A DNA stretch of 64,000 bases, from assembly GCA_964642175.1 (NCBI GenBank), contig CAZXOK010000011.1:1-64000 (forward strand). Direction: 5' to 3'. The stretch is from JANQGG01 sp964642175. GTDB lineage: Bacteria > Bacteroidota > Chlorobiia > Chlorobiales > Chloroherpetonaceae. The notes under the pieces were generated by a model. It was given only the letters and a program-made list of their open reading frames with translations. It was not told where the DNA came from and searched no databases. Below are positions 45,461-55,269 of this stretch, piece by piece (within the stretch, counting starts at the first letter, position 1; every line of letters begins with the position of its first letter). Position numbers and translations under genes: made by a program.

Positions 45461-47332
45461 ATGAAAAAAATGTCGATGCTATTTATGGCAGCATTGATCG
45501 CCTTTTTTGGATTCGTTACGGTTGGTTGTGACGATGAAGAAAAAGCAATATCACCGGCTGCTGAGCAAACCGGCTCTGTTTCTGTTGACTTTACTGCAAG
45601 CTCTCAGGTCCTTGAATCTATGACAGTCACCAAAGTGGTTGTTAAGCTTGAAAAAGGTTCATGGAGTGATTCATTGCAGTTGATTTCTGAAGTTAAAATT
45701 GGTGAGTTCTCTAAACTTGATCCGGGAACTTACACCGTTTCTGTTACTGCTTATGATGGCTCAACGGTTGTAGCTACCGGCACAAACTCTATCGTTATCG
45801 AAGCTGGTAAAGTAACCAGCGCTGGTATCAACTTGAAATTAACTCAAGGTGGTGCTGAAATCGTTATTGAGTGGGATCAACTTGTTGGAAAAGCCCCAAA
45901 ATACATCTTCTTCTTCATCGGTGATGGTATGGCTATGCCACAGATCCAGGCTACTGAAGTTGCTTTAGGTGTGAGTGGTTTTGGTACAATGTCTGAAATG
46001 CCTTCTTTCGGTAAACTTAACATGAACGACCTTCCTGTTACCGGTATGCAAACCACACATGCCGAAGATCGTTATATCACCGGTTCAGCTGCATCTGCAA
46101 CCGCTATGGCTTGTGGTGAAAAAACATCTATCGGTACCATTGCCATGAACAGCAGCCATTCACTGGATCATAAAACCATGGCTGAAATGGCTAAAGAAAA
46201 AGGTATGAAAGTTGGTATTATTTCAAGTGTTAGTATCGACCACGCTACACCGGCTGCTTTCTATGCTCACACTACCAGCCGTAACAATTATGAAGACATT
46301 GGAAACTTCCTGGTTGATAGTGGGTTCGACTATTTTGCCGGTGGTAATGTTCGTCACAATAAATATGGTAGCGCCCCTAAGCATGAGTCACAAAACTTTG
46401 CTGATTTAAATGACTTCATCAGCTACGCTAACAACAATAGTTACACTTATGTTAACACCAAAGCTGCTTTTGATGGCTTAACTCCAGCATCTGGTAAAGT
46501 AATTGCCACATTGGAAAAACTAGCTACATTTACCGCTGATGGTTGCGCAATGCCTTATCAATTGGATGTTCATTTGCAAAGCAGTGAGAATGACAAAATC
46601 ACTTTAGCTGATTTCACTAAAAAAGGCATCGAGCTTTTAGACAATGAAAATGGCTTTTTCATGATGGTTGAAGGCGGTAAAGTTGACTGGGCCTGCCACG
46701 CCAACGACGCTGTTGCAGCTGTCTACGACATGATCGCTTTTGATGACGCTCTCGGTGAAGCTATCAAATTCTACAATAACCATAAAGACGAAACACTGAT
46801 CGTTGTTGCCGGTGACCACGAATGTGGCGGTATGACTCTTGGTTTTGCCAACAATGGTTATGCCACCTGGTTCGAGACCTTGAAGCATCAATCCATGTCT
46901 TATGTAGAGTTCACTTCTAAAGTATCTGGCTGGAAAGATCTTTCCGGTTCCGATTCAGTTACTTTTGCTATGGCTTTGGATAGTGTAAAAACTTACTTTG
47001 GCCTGGGTGATGACAGCAAGCATGCTGAATTGGCCTTAACTGAGTACGACTCAACCCGCTTGGAAAATGCATTTATCTCAAGTATGACAGGCGAAAAATT
47101 AGGCATGGTTGAAGAACATAACTTGTTCTATGGCTATTATGATCCATTTACTGTTACCGTTACACATATCCTCAACCAAAAAGCCGGTATTGCCTGGACC
47201 AGTTACTCACACACCGGTGTGCCTGTACCGGTTCTTGCTTTAGGTGTCGGCCAGGATAAATTCAATGGTTATTACGATAATACAGACGTCGCTAAAAAAA
47301 TCATTGATATTGGTAAGTTAGATCTTGATTAA
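45461..47332 (+). CDS. Alkaline phosphatase lipoprotein with N-terminal Ig-like domain
   Basis: A 623-residue lipoprotein (lipobox VTVGC, C23). Residues about 38-130 form a beta-rich Ig-like domain with LDPGTYTVSVTAYDG. The phosphatase domain follows in the usual order: PKYIFFFIGDGM (D155), nucleophile S209 (ITGSAASATAMACG), IDHATPAAFYAH, GGKVDWACHANDA, AGDHECGG and a C-terminal SHTGVPVPV (H584) with GYYDNTDVAKKI. It releases phosphate from monoesters in the periplasm or at the cell surface. Codons are mostly T-ending (GGT, GCT), as in highly expressed genes. It is preceded by four PHO-box-like repeats and a strong ribosome-binding site. Confidence 0.94.
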   Translation: MKKMSMLFMAALIAFFGFVTVGCDDEEKAISPAAEQTGSVSVDFTASSQVLESMTVTKVVVKLEKGSWSDSLQLISEVKIGEFSKLDPGTYTVSVTAYDGSTVVATGTNSIVIEAGKVTSAGINLKLTQGGAEIVIEWDQLVGKAPKYIFFFIGDGMAMPQIQATEVALGVSGFGTMSEMPSFGKLNMNDLPVTGMQTTHAEDRYITGSAASATAMACGEKTSIGTIAMNSSHSLDHKTMAEMAKEKGMKVGIISSVSIDHATPAAFYAHTTSRNNYEDIGNFLVDSGFDYFAGGNVRHNKYGSAPKHESQNFADLNDFISYANNNSYTYVNTKAAFDGLTPASGKVIATLEKLATFTADGCAMPYQLDVHLQSSENDKITLADFTKKGIELLDNENGFFMMVEGGKVDWACHANDAVAAVYDMIAFDDALGEAIKFYNNHKDETLIVVAGDHECGGMTLGFANNGYATWFETLKHQSMSYVEFTSKVSGWKDLSGSDSVTFAMALDSVKTYFGLGDDSKHAELALTEYDSTRLENAFISSMTGEKLGMVEEHNLFYGYYDPFTVTVTHILNQKAGIAWTSYSHTGVPVPVLALGVGQDKFNGYYDNTDVAKKIIDIGKLDLD

Positions 47333-47352
47333 CCAGTCTTAATCACATCATT

Positions 47353-47388
47353 AAAACGGCGCGGCAGCCTCTGTTCGTGCCGTTTTTT
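47353..47388 (+). terminator. Rho-independent terminator after the second phosphatase
   Basis: Stem AAAACGGC/GCCGTTTT with an 18-nt loop, continuing into a T-run. It starts 21 bp past the stop codon. Confidence 0.8.
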
Positions 47389-47457
47389 ATATTCATGATT
47401 ATTAAACTTTACCCAGTTTTTTTGGACCTATAAGTTTTAAACGCTCATTATCCGGTT

Positions 47458-48618
47458 ATGAATCAACAGTTAAAATCTCGCCTCAATATCTCGTTCAATG
47501 TTCTCATTTTAATCTTCTCAATGGTGTTGTGGTTTTTACCCACAAGTTTTGAGAACCCGAATTTAGTTAAGAACAAAAGCTTTGAACAGGGTCGTGTTCT
47601 TGAAGTAGATAACAGCGATCTGAAAGCGATTGGCCTGGTAACAACAGGCTCACAACAACTGAAACTGAAATTGCTCTCAGGCAGCTTTTCAGGCGATACA
47701 GTTACAGCATCAAATGTGCTGATCTCGCAAATGAGCGTCGATAAAATTTACAAAGAGGGCGATAAAGTTCTTACCGTTCTGGCCATAAATCCCGAAACCA
47801 ATCAGATCATCAGCGCCCGCGCCAGTGATATTTACAGAAGCGATGTTGAACTGGTCCTGTTTCTGATCTTTGCCTTGTTTTTGGTGTTATTTGCCAAGAC
47901 GGTTGGGTTTCGTGCACTGCTTTCGTTTGTCTTTACGGCACTTGCGATATGGAAAATCCTTATCCCTTTATTTTTAAAAGGCTTCCCTCCATTGCCGGTA
48001 GCATTTTTAGTCATCGTTCTGGCAACCACGGTCATCATTATTCTCATCACAGGGTTTACACGAAAAGGGATCGTGGCACTTACAGGCTCTGTAGTGGGCG
48101 TTGCCCTAACCACGCTCCTGGCGATCATATTTGGTCATTTCTTTAACATCCCGGGCACAGTTAAGGAATTTTCCGAAATGATTCTGTATGCTGGTTTTAT
48201 TGATCTTAAACTCACCGATATTTTCCTGGCCGGGATATTTATTTCAGCCAGTGGTGCTGTGATGGATGTGGCCATGGATATTGCCGCATCTCAAGAGGAG
48301 GTGGTTCAAAAACACCCGACCATTTTGGCTAAAGACCTGATCTCATCAGGATTCAGGGTGTCTTACGCGGTGATTGGTACCATGACCACCACCCTCCTGT
48401 TTGCGTACTCGGGTAGTTTCAGCTTTGTACTGATGGCATTTATGGCACAGGGAATCAACATGATCACCATTTTTAACACCAATTTTATTGCGGCTGAGAT
48501 CCTGAAGACTCTGGTTGGGAGTTTTGGGCTGGTTCTGGTTGCACCGGCCACAGCAATGGTTGGCGGTTACATCTACACGTTTAAACGCCAATCTCAAATA
48601 GATAAAGACGATTCATAA
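47458..48618 (+). CDS. YibE/F family membrane protein
   Basis: A 386-residue protein with an N-terminal helix (about 10-28), an extracytoplasmic beta-rich domain (about 40-125) and six or seven C-terminal helices. The family hallmark ISASGAVMDVAMDIAASQEEV is present, plus LAKDLISSGFRVS and TNFIAAEILKTLVGS. Biochemical function of the family is unknown. It is separate from the phosphatase genes by a terminator, so it is probably its own transcript. Confidence 0.85.
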   Translation: MNQQLKSRLNISFNVLILIFSMVLWFLPTSFENPNLVKNKSFEQGRVLEVDNSDLKAIGLVTTGSQQLKLKLLSGSFSGDTVTASNVLISQMSVDKIYKEGDKVLTVLAINPETNQIISARASDIYRSDVELVLFLIFALFLVLFAKTVGFRALLSFVFTALAIWKILIPLFLKGFPPLPVAFLVIVLATTVIIILITGFTRKGIVALTGSVVGVALTTLLAIIFGHFFNIPGTVKEFSEMILYAGFIDLKLTDIFLAGIFISASGAVMDVAMDIAASQEEVVQKHPTILAKDLISSGFRVSYAVIGTMTTTLLFAYSGSFSFVLMAFMAQGINMITIFNTNFIAAEILKTLVGSFGLVLVAPATAMVGGYIYTFKRQSQIDKDDS

Positions 48619-48791
48619 ACCGGGTTACTTTCAACGAGTTTCATCATCTTAAAAAAGTCTTCTCTCGACTGAGAACCTGACTTTTTATGGTCATAGTGAT
48701 ACGTGAAACGTCAAAGCTCTTAACGTTTAATCATACCCGCATGTATCCGTCCGGAAATTTTTGAAGCCTGAGCTTATGGCTAAGATAAATC

Positions 48792-50237
48792 TTAACAAAT
48801 GAGTGCGCTGCCGATACGTGCTACTTTTATGGTATCGGTGATGCCATGAGCGCCGATCGGAATTCCCAGGGTATAGACCACAATATCGCCATTTTCTACC
48901 AGTTGGTTTTCCATCAGGATGTACTCCATCAATTTAAAGCTGTTATCGGTGGAGCGCAGGGTTTCAATAACAGTGGTTTGAATTCCCCATACCAACGATA
49001 AGCGGCGTTGCACCACTTCGTTATCGGTAACGGCAACAATATTGCATTTAGGCTTTTGCTTGGAGACTTTAATGGCAGTGGCTCCGGAATGCGTTAGTGC
49101 AATGATAACTTTCGCACACAAGGATTCAGATATTTGAACCGCAGACGCGGCAATGGCTTCATCCAGATCGATGCATTTGATCTGGGTATCGTGACCCAGG
49201 AAATGTTTTTTTCGGGCAGGGATATCTTTAAGCCCGTGTTTTTCAACCCGTTCGATAATATCACTCATGATATCAACTGCCTGAACCGGGTATTCGCCAA
49301 CGGCTGTTTCACCCGACAGCATCACCGCATCCGTGCCATCAAACACAGCATTAGCCACATCATTGGCCTCGGCTCGTGTTGGCCTTGGGTTGTCTATCAT
49401 CGATTCCAGCATCTGGGTGGCAATGATCACCGGCTTGTTGAGCATGTTGCATCTTTCAACGATCACTTTCTGAAGAACAGGTACTTCGTGGGTTTTCATT
49501 TCCACACCAAGGTCGCCACGGGCTACCATTATGCCATCAGCTTCAAGGATAATGGCATCCAAATTCTTAACCGCTTCGGGTTTTTCGATTTTGGCAATCA
49601 CCCAGGTGTTTTTTCCTTTTTCGCGAATAATTTGCTTGATGCGCCGAATATCGTCTACTGTGCGAACAAAAGAGAGCGCCACGATATCCACATTGTTGGC
49701 CAGTCCAAATTCAAGATCCTTGATGTCTTTCTCGGTTAAAGATGGAATGGAAATATCAACACCGGGCAGGTTGATCCCTTTTCTGGGCTTGAGCAATCCA
49801 CCGATAATCACTTCGGTGGTCACCTCGGTCTCTGTTTTGGCCAGCACCTGCAGTTCAATGCGGCCATCATCCATTAAAATGGAATCCCCGAGTTTTACAT
49901 CCTTGACAATTTCTTTATACGTGGTGGAAATGCGGTCAAAATCGCCCACGATATCTTCTGTGGTAATGGTAAGTTTTTCGCCGGGATTTAAGAGTATGGT
50001 TTTGGCCAGATCACCAATACGGATCTTGGGGCCCTGCAAATCCTGCAAGATCCCAACCGGACGGTTGACAATTTCCGAGGCCAGGCGCACTAACTTTATT
50101 TGTTCAAGGTGTTCCTCGTGAAGGCCATGCGAGAAATTAATCCGCATCATGTCGGCGCCTTCTTCAATCAATGATGTTATGCGCTCCAGCGTATTAGTAG
50201 CCGGACCAAGGGTGCAAACAATTTTTGTTCGTTTCAT
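48792..50237 (-). CDS. pyk: Pyruvate kinase
   Basis: About 481 residues from the ATG at 50237 (MKRTKIVCTLGPATN), the standard start of the family; an upstream frame to 50279 would run through the terminator of glyA. Motifs: MRINFSHGLHEEH, LQDLQGPKIRIG, the active-site strand NTWVIAKIEKPEAVKNLD with catalytic Lys, IMVARGDLGVE, TRAEANDVANAVFDGTDAVMLSGETAVGEYP. It produces pyruvate and ATP from phosphoenolpyruvate in glycolysis. Length is normal. Confidence 0.96.
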   Translation of the reverse strand: MKRTKIVCTLGPATNTLERITSLIEEGADMMRINFSHGLHEEHLEQIKLVRLASEIVNRPVGILQDLQGPKIRIGDLAKTILLNPGEKLTITTEDIVGDFDRISTTYKEIVKDVKLGDSILMDDGRIELQVLAKTETEVTTEVIIGGLLKPRKGINLPGVDISIPSLTEKDIKDLEFGLANNVDIVALSFVRTVDDIRRIKQIIREKGKNTWVIAKIEKPEAVKNLDAIILEADGIMVARGDLGVEMKTHEVPVLQKVIVERCNMLNKPVIIATQMLESMIDNPRPTRAEANDVANAVFDGTDAVMLSGETAVGEYPVQAVDIMSDIIERVEKHGLKDIPARKKHFLGHDTQIKCIDLDEAIAASAVQISESLCAKVIIALTHSGATAIKVSKQKPKCNIVAVTDNEVVQRRLSLVWGIQTTVIETLRSTDNSFKLMEYILMENQLVENGDIVVYTLGIPIGAHGITDTIKVARIGSALIC

Positions 50238-50246
50238 TATGGTAAT

Positions 50247-50276
50247 AAAAAAAGCCGCTGAATTACTCCAACGGCT
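50247..50276 (-). terminator. Rho-independent terminator between glyA and pyk
   Basis: On the minus strand AGCCG pairs with CGGCT (with further pairs next to the loop) and is followed by a run of T. It begins 10 bp after glyA and ends just before the pyk ATG at 50237, which supports that start. Confidence 0.8.
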
Positions 50277-50285
50277 CATTAAGAA

Positions 50286-51611
50286 TTAAACCTGGTGTAA
50301 GGAGTCGTAGAGTGGGTACTTCTGGCAGAAGGTTTTGATTTCTTCTTTCACCTCCCTGCTGATCTCGTCTATGTTTTCGGCCTGGGCGTTTGAGATCACC
50401 CGATCGATAAACTCAACAATCTGCTCACCTTCGGATTCTTTCATGCCGCGGGTGGTCATGGCGGCTGTACCCACGCGGAAACCGCTGGTTACAAAAGGCG
50501 ATTTATCGTCGAAAGGTACCATGTTTTTATTGACGGTAATGCCGGCAGCATGCAAAAGATTCTCGGCTTGTTTGCCCGTGATACCCTTATTACGCAAGTC
50601 AATAAGCATCAAATGGTTGTCGGTACCTCCGCTGATGATATCATAGCCTTTTTGAACAAATGCTTTGGCCATGGCCTGTGCATTTTTACGCACCTGCTCG
50701 GTATAAGCTTTATACTCGGGTTTCAGAGCCTCGGCAAAAGCCACTGCTTTACCGGCAATCACGTGCATTAATGGGCCACCCTGAATGCCAGGCATCACCA
50801 TGGCATCCAACAGTTCAGAGACCATTTTCACGCGTTCGCCATATTTCTTGGACTTTACTTTTATGCCCATCGGGTTTTCAAAATCCTTACCCATTAAGAT
50901 CATACCACCGCGCGGGCCGCGAAGGGTTTTATGGGTGGTGGTGGTTACCACATGGCAATGCGGCATCGGATTGTTAAGCAAGCCTGTGGCGATCAAGCCG
51001 GCCGGATGAGCCACATCGGCCATTAAAATGGCGCCGACTTTATCGGCTATGCGGCGGAACTCGGCATACTCCCAGTCGCGCGAGTAAGCGCTGGCCCCGC
51101 AGATGATCAGGTTGGGTTTTACTTCCAGGGCTTTCTTTTCCACCTGTGCCATATCGATGCGGCCGGTTTCTTTTTCAACACCGTAGAAATGGGCTTCAAA
51201 CATTTTACCGGAAAAGTTCACCGGGCTGCCGTGGGTTAAATGGCCGCCATGCGAGAGATCAAAACCAAGGATCTTATCGCCGGGTTTTAAGAAAGTGAAA
51301 ATAACAGCCATGTTGGCGCTGGAACCCGAATGCGGCTGCACATTGGCATACTCGCAGCCAAATAATTTTTTGGCGCGGTCTCTGGCCAGATCTTCGGCGA
51401 TATCCACGTATTCACATCCGCCATAAAAGCGTTTTCCGGGATAGCCTTCGGCGTATTTATTTGTCATCACAGACCCACAAGCTTCCATAACGGCTATGCT
51501 GGTAAAGTTCTCTGATGCAATAAGTTCGATCGTATCGGTCTGACGATCCATTTCAGATTCTATAGCAGAAAATATTTCGGGATCCTGGACGCGTAATGTC
51601 TCCATAGTCAT
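50286..51611 (-). CDS. glyA: Serine hydroxymethyltransferase
   Basis: A 441-residue PLP enzyme that converts serine and tetrahydrofolate to glycine and methylene-tetrahydrofolate. Motifs: IELIASENFTSIAVMEACGS, NKYAEGYPGKRFYGGCEYVD, NVQPHSGSSANM, GHLTHGSP, MADVAHPAGLIA and the PLP Lys in VTTTTHKTLRGPRGGMIL. Length is typical of the bacterial enzyme, with a slightly extended C-terminus. It is the first gene of its transcript. Confidence 0.97.
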   Translation of the reverse strand: MTMETLRVQDPEIFSAIESEMDRQTDTIELIASENFTSIAVMEACGSVMTNKYAEGYPGKRFYGGCEYVDIAEDLARDRAKKLFGCEYANVQPHSGSSANMAVIFTFLKPGDKILGFDLSHGGHLTHGSPVNFSGKMFEAHFYGVEKETGRIDMAQVEKKALEVKPNLIICGASAYSRDWEYAEFRRIADKVGAILMADVAHPAGLIATGLLNNPMPHCHVVTTTTHKTLRGPRGGMILMGKDFENPMGIKVKSKKYGERVKMVSELLDAMVMPGIQGGPLMHVIAGKAVAFAEALKPEYKAYTEQVRKNAQAMAKAFVQKGYDIISGGTDNHLMLIDLRNKGITGKQAENLLHAAGITVNKNMVPFDDKSPFVTSGFRVGTAAMTTRGMKESEGEQIVEFIDRVISNAQAENIDEISREVKEEIKTFCQKYPLYDSLHQV

Positions 51612-51884
51612 ATCGGTTAAATCCTTAATAGTTGTTCATTTTTATTGATGATTGCACAAAGCGCCAATATAGTGCTTTATTTCACCTTTTTGAAATAGAC
51701 ATCGCTAAAAGTAGCGGCGAATTTTCGGCCATGTTGCGCTTAGGCTGTGTGTATTAAAAAACAAAAGGATTTAAGACCCTTTCATCTTAAATCTTCAGAT
51801 TTGGTGATTGTGTGGAGAAATAAAACGCCAGATGAATCTCCGACTGCCAAATGTTATATAAACGATGTTAGCAATCGTTTTTCT
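51612..51884 (-). mobile_element. Gene-free spacer with attC-like remnant at the left end of the accessory region
   Basis: No convincing gene. Reading the minus strand, the beta-lactamase-like gene is followed by ATTGCTAACATCG and then TATAACATTTGGCAG near 51860-51840. TATAACATTTGGC recurs at one end of the attC-like palindrome at 63329. This suggests a cassette recombination-site remnant at the junction with the glyA chromosomal segment. AT-rich. Confidence 0.3.
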
Positions 51885-53074
51885 TTACATCCAAAAATTC
51901 CACCACCATTTATATTGTTTTTTTACGATTTTCATAGTAATCCAGTCAATTGCCTTCATTTGTCCGGTTCCTGAACCTGCATTTGTCATGATAGTAAACG
52001 CAAAGTCACTTGCAGGGACTATAATTGCCCTACAGAAAAATGTACCTGCAGAACCATCTATTCCAGAAAAAGTAAATCCAGACATTTCTCCATTTCCTAC
52101 ACCTAAAGAGAAACCCTTATGCTCAAAGTGAACATATTTATAACTATCGGCCTTAATAAAATTGTCTTTACCTTTTAATCCCTGAAGACTCAATTGAATA
52201 TATTTGGCAAATCCCAGGGGTTTCATACTCAAATCACCAGCCGGTATTAATGGTTCAGGTATAGTATAGGAATTACCCGGCTCGAAGATCTCGATACCAT
52301 TCTTCGTTATAGTATGTCCCCAAGGTTGGTTAGGGTCGGAGCGGTTGGGAAAACCGATCAAGGTTTCGATTCCCATTTCATCGATGATATAGGTGCTGAT
52401 CAATTCGTGATAACTCTTACCTGAAACCCCTTCCAACATAAGGCTTGCCATTGTATATCCTGCATTCGAATAGAGATACTCGAATTTATCTTCTTGAGTT
52501 TTTGATGCAGGTTTCTGTTGAATTAACCATTTTCCGAATTCATACCTGATATTATGGCAGGTCGAATCAAGTTGGGGAATTATTTCATCACCAGATGTAT
52601 ATGCCTTAATGCCGGCTCTGCAAAGAAACAAGTCTTCCAAAGTTATAGTCCAATAATCATTCAACGAACGCTCTTTCAGTTCAGGATAAACCTCAAAAAA
52701 ACGAGTGTTCCACCCAATTTTATTCTCTTCTATCAACTTTGCGGCAATAACGGCAAGTACCGACTTAGAACAGGAACCAATGTGAAAATAATCGTCAATT
52801 GATACTTCATTATTCTTTCCATGTATTCTACACCTTGTACTTCTGTTAGATATATTTCATCTGAATTTAAAACTGTGAGAGTAACTGCTGGCAACTTAAA
52901 TTTCACCCGTACCTTCTCAAGAATCTGATTTAAATCTTCTGATTTTATTTGTCCCATTTTGGGTTGTGATTTAAGAACCATGAGGAGAATTAAACATGAT
53001 AAGTTAATCGCCCTCGTTTTATCATTTGTTGAGGAGTAACCTTTCTTTCTGTCTTTTACTAAAATATTTATCAA
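51885..53074 (-). pseudogene. Frameshifted serine beta-lactamase-like/penicillin-binding-fold hydrolase
   Basis: Two overlapping frames make one class C beta-lactamase-fold protein. The N-terminal frame (from 53074) reads KLPAVTLTVLNSDEIYLTEVQGV and then derails. The other frame supplies HGKNNEVS, then FHIGSCSKSVLAVIAAKLIEENKIG with the SXXK nucleophile, and continues to LYSNAGYTMASLML (YXN motif) and on to the stop at 51885. A single missing base near 52829 explains the shift. A signal-like hydrophobic segment (LSCLILLMVL) suggests export. These proteins are usually esterases or peptidases, not necessarily antibiotic-degrading. Confidence 0.75.
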
Positions 53075-53152
53075 CGGTTCGGTTATGAAACGCAGGGCAT
53101 TTCGGAGCTGCGTACTTGTCCACCCACTCTAAGCTTGCTGTGAAACTGATAC
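53075..53152 (-). repeat. 78-bp dispersed repeat, copy 1
   Basis: This 78-bp stretch matches 55136-55213 at all but about 8 positions without gaps. Shared cores include AAACGCAGGGCATTT, GTACTTGTCCACCCAC and TTGCTTGCTGTGAAACTGA (plus strand; copy 1 differs slightly before GCTTGCTG). It lies just behind a small minus-strand gene and immediately before the next, as a cassette-associated element would. Confidence 0.8.
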
Positions 53153-53229
53153 AGAATTCTTGATACAATTATGGAATAACAGTTTTAATAATGAAATGGC
53201 CTGTCATATTACATTTAAACCGTTGCCGG

Positions 53230-53844
53230 TCAATTACCTGATTGCCATTTGTATATATAAAAATACTCTCTACGAGTGTTTGTAGTCCCCATCTTTACAT
53301 TTATGATAAAAAGCTCACCTTTTAATTTTTCAGGAGACTCCGGAACTTTAATCGTTACTGCCTGGCTTACTGTTGGGATATTTCGTTTTGGGTCGGCGGT
53401 TGTAGATGCTTTTACTGTTAATCTACTGCTACAATAACCAGTGTTCATCTTTTTTTTCTCGAATGTACTTGATGAGTAGTAGGATATAAAATTCAATGAG
53501 ATAGTTGGTGACCAATGGTGCGTGGGTGGTGTGAATTTATCTATTTTCAGATTGGCAGAAACAGACACATTGTTGTTTGGCTTGAGTATTTCAGGCAGCG
53601 ATGTCCAATTTCCTTTCACTATTAATTGGCTGTTGTTATTGCCATTCACTCCCGAATAAAGCAAATCTCCAGCCTCACCCTTGATCTGTCTTTTTACTTT
53701 GCCAAAAGATTCTTCCTTATTGTCGGTTTCAATACGCTCTAATTTCCAATAACCATTTTCTTGTCCATAAAGGTTGAAATAACCAGATGCAAAAGTCATG
53801 GTTAAAATCAAACAAAACGTTTTAATTACTATTCTTTGATTCAT
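53230..53844 (-). CDS. Hypothetical secreted protein in accessory region
   Basis: A 204-residue protein with a signal peptide (IKTFCLILTMTFASGYF). The mature part is beta-rich (VSVSANLKIDKF, PTISLNFISYYSSS, VSQAVTIKVPE) with no recognised family. It stands alone between a palindromic attC-like spacer and the 78-bp repeat, so it may be a mobile single-gene cassette. AT-rich compared with the surrounding core genes. Confidence 0.55.
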   Translation of the reverse strand: MNQRIVIKTFCLILTMTFASGYFNLYGQENGYWKLERIETDNKEESFGKVKRQIKGEAGDLLYSGVNGNNNSQLIVKGNWTSLPEILKPNNNVSVSANLKIDKFTPPTHHWSPTISLNFISYYSSSTFEKKKMNTGYCSSRLTVKASTTADPKRNIPTVSQAVTIKVPESPEKLKGELFIINVKMGTTNTRREYFYIYKWQSGN

Positions 53845-53918
53845 AATTATTACTTTTATTTGGTTTTTATGAGTTGAATGTAATCTGGAGCAAAAAGCTC
53901 ATTTTTAGATGCTCAGCC

Positions 53919-53951
53919 CTCATAACGCTTGTAAATATTGCGGGGCGTTTT
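53919..53951 (-). mobile_element. Short attC-like inverted repeat
   Basis: Downstream of the gene ending at 53962, AACGC and GCGTT (plus strand 53924-53928 and 53945-53949) face each other, and the minus strand reads ACGCCCCGC then GCGTTATGAG. This resembles the ends of a short integron recombination site, but the match is partial. Confidence 0.3.
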
Positions 53952-53961
53952 ATTATTTATT

Positions 53962-55044
53962 TTAAATTTTCAGTAAAGGTTTTATGATTTTCAAAAGCAT
54001 AAACCTTAGTGCTTTAGATTTATACGAATCGTCATTAAATGCACCAATCGCATAAGTTTCGGTTTGTGGATGAAAGAACATAAAGGCTCCGGTAACGCCT
54101 ACACATCCCCAGCAAAAATACTTTTTTGGAAAGATTAACGGTATGGCTCTAAGCTTCCATACAGCATAACCATACTTAAAATCTATAACCGGGAATCCCA
54201 TATTCACATCATCATAAATCATTTGATTCAAAGTAGCTTCCTTTACCAATTTGCCGTTAACCAATGCTTTCATAAAAGCCAGGTATTCGCTCAAAGGTGC
54301 CACCATACCTCCCCCGGCATAATCAATCTGTGCTATTCTTTTGTTATCAATAAAATTGGTGTTGTGAAGATAGATTTCTGCCGGAGGATATTGGGGTTTG
54401 TTTTTAGAGCCAGAAAAACCGTTTATATAAGCATTATACATTTTTAAAGGCTCCAGGATTTTTTCATGTAAGGCTTCGTGAAAAGGTTTATGAGTGATGC
54501 TTTCAATGATTAAGCCAAGCAAATAATAATTTGTATCGTTATAGAAGTGTTTTTGACCGGGCTTGCCAACGGGCTTAAGATTGGCTTTTCCCCATTCCAA
54601 AGCTTCTTTTACGGTCATTTCAAAGCTTGGGTCTTTCATCATCTTGTCAAGCAATGGAAAAAAGACATCATTTAAACCGGATGTTTGCTTCAGTAAATGC
54701 TTGATGCTAATGTCGCCCGTGTAGTCTTTACCTTTATAGATATGTAGACCGTGCATCAGGTCTTCATCAAGGTATTTTACGATTTTATCGTCAAAAGACA
54801 GCATCCCTTTGTCGTGCAGCATACTTACAAGAGTAGCCGTAAATAATTTGCCTGCGGAAGCGAGATGGTTGGCCTGATTCGGGTTTGCCGGAATATCTTT
54901 CGTTTTTCCTTCGGCAATATTGAGGTCTATGCCCATCTTTTCGGAATAAACAAGCAGATAGGCGTTTTTTACTTTTTTGTCCTTTTGTACTAGCTGTCTG
55001 AATTTGGACTCAATTTTTTCAGATACCGAAGGCATATTTTTCAC
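53962..55044 (-). CDS. Serine hydrolase of the class C beta-lactamase fold
   Basis: A 360-residue protein. The SXXK motif is in ANHLASAGKLFTATLVSML. The YXN-type motif reads YND in HFYNDTNYYLLGLIIES, a common variant in esterase-like members. Later come DYAGGGMVAPLSEYLAFMKAL and YGYAVW. No signal peptide is evident, so it is probably cytoplasmic. Substrate unknown. It is a second member of this fold in the accessory cluster but is not close in sequence to the frameshifted one at 51885. Confidence 0.8.
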   Translation of the reverse strand: MKNMPSVSEKIESKFRQLVQKDKKVKNAYLLVYSEKMGIDLNIAEGKTKDIPANPNQANHLASAGKLFTATLVSMLHDKGMLSFDDKIVKYLDEDLMHGLHIYKGKDYTGDISIKHLLKQTSGLNDVFFPLLDKMMKDPSFEMTVKEALEWGKANLKPVGKPGQKHFYNDTNYYLLGLIIESITHKPFHEALHEKILEPLKMYNAYINGFSGSKNKPQYPPAEIYLHNTNFIDNKRIAQIDYAGGGMVAPLSEYLAFMKALVNGKLVKEATLNQMIYDDVNMGFPVIDFKYGYAVWKLRAIPLIFPKKYFCWGCVGVTGAFMFFHPQTETYAIGAFNDDSYKSKALRFMLLKIIKPLLKI

Positions 55045-55135
55045 TGCCTAATTTTTGTTTAGAATTTTTGATGAACAGGTCAGTTCCTGATTGCCAAGTA
55101 ACGGTTTGTATATCGCGCGTTTTAATGCGCTACAT

Positions 55136-55213
55136 CGGTTCGGATATCAAACGCAGGGCATTTTGGAGCTTGGTACTTGTCCACCCACACTTTGCTTGCT
55201 GTGAAACTGATAC
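55136..55213 (-). repeat. 78-bp dispersed repeat, copy 2
   Basis: Partner of 53075-53152, ungapped with about 8 mismatches. It lies 56 bp behind the stop of the acetyltransferase gene and 91 bp before the next minus-strand gene. The flank on the acetyltransferase side contains CGCACAACAAAGGG followed by TATAAAACATA on the minus strand, a pattern I associate with cassette-like spacers in Bacteroidota (from memory, unverified). Confidence 0.8.
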
Positions 55214-55269
55214 TGGCGAAAACCACTCTTAGCTGTATGTTTTATACCCTTTGTTGTGCGTACGTGCTT

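Noticed and set aside
43758..47332. The idea that the permuted phosphatase is an assembly misjoin of one gene
   Set aside because: The two proteins differ throughout, the permuted one has its own lipoprotein signal fused in frame to the moved segment, and each gene has its own upstream repeats and complete set of motifs.
49134..50121. Two open frames of about 200 codons opposite pyk
   Set aside because: Both are antisense to a clear pyruvate kinase gene and show no family motifs.
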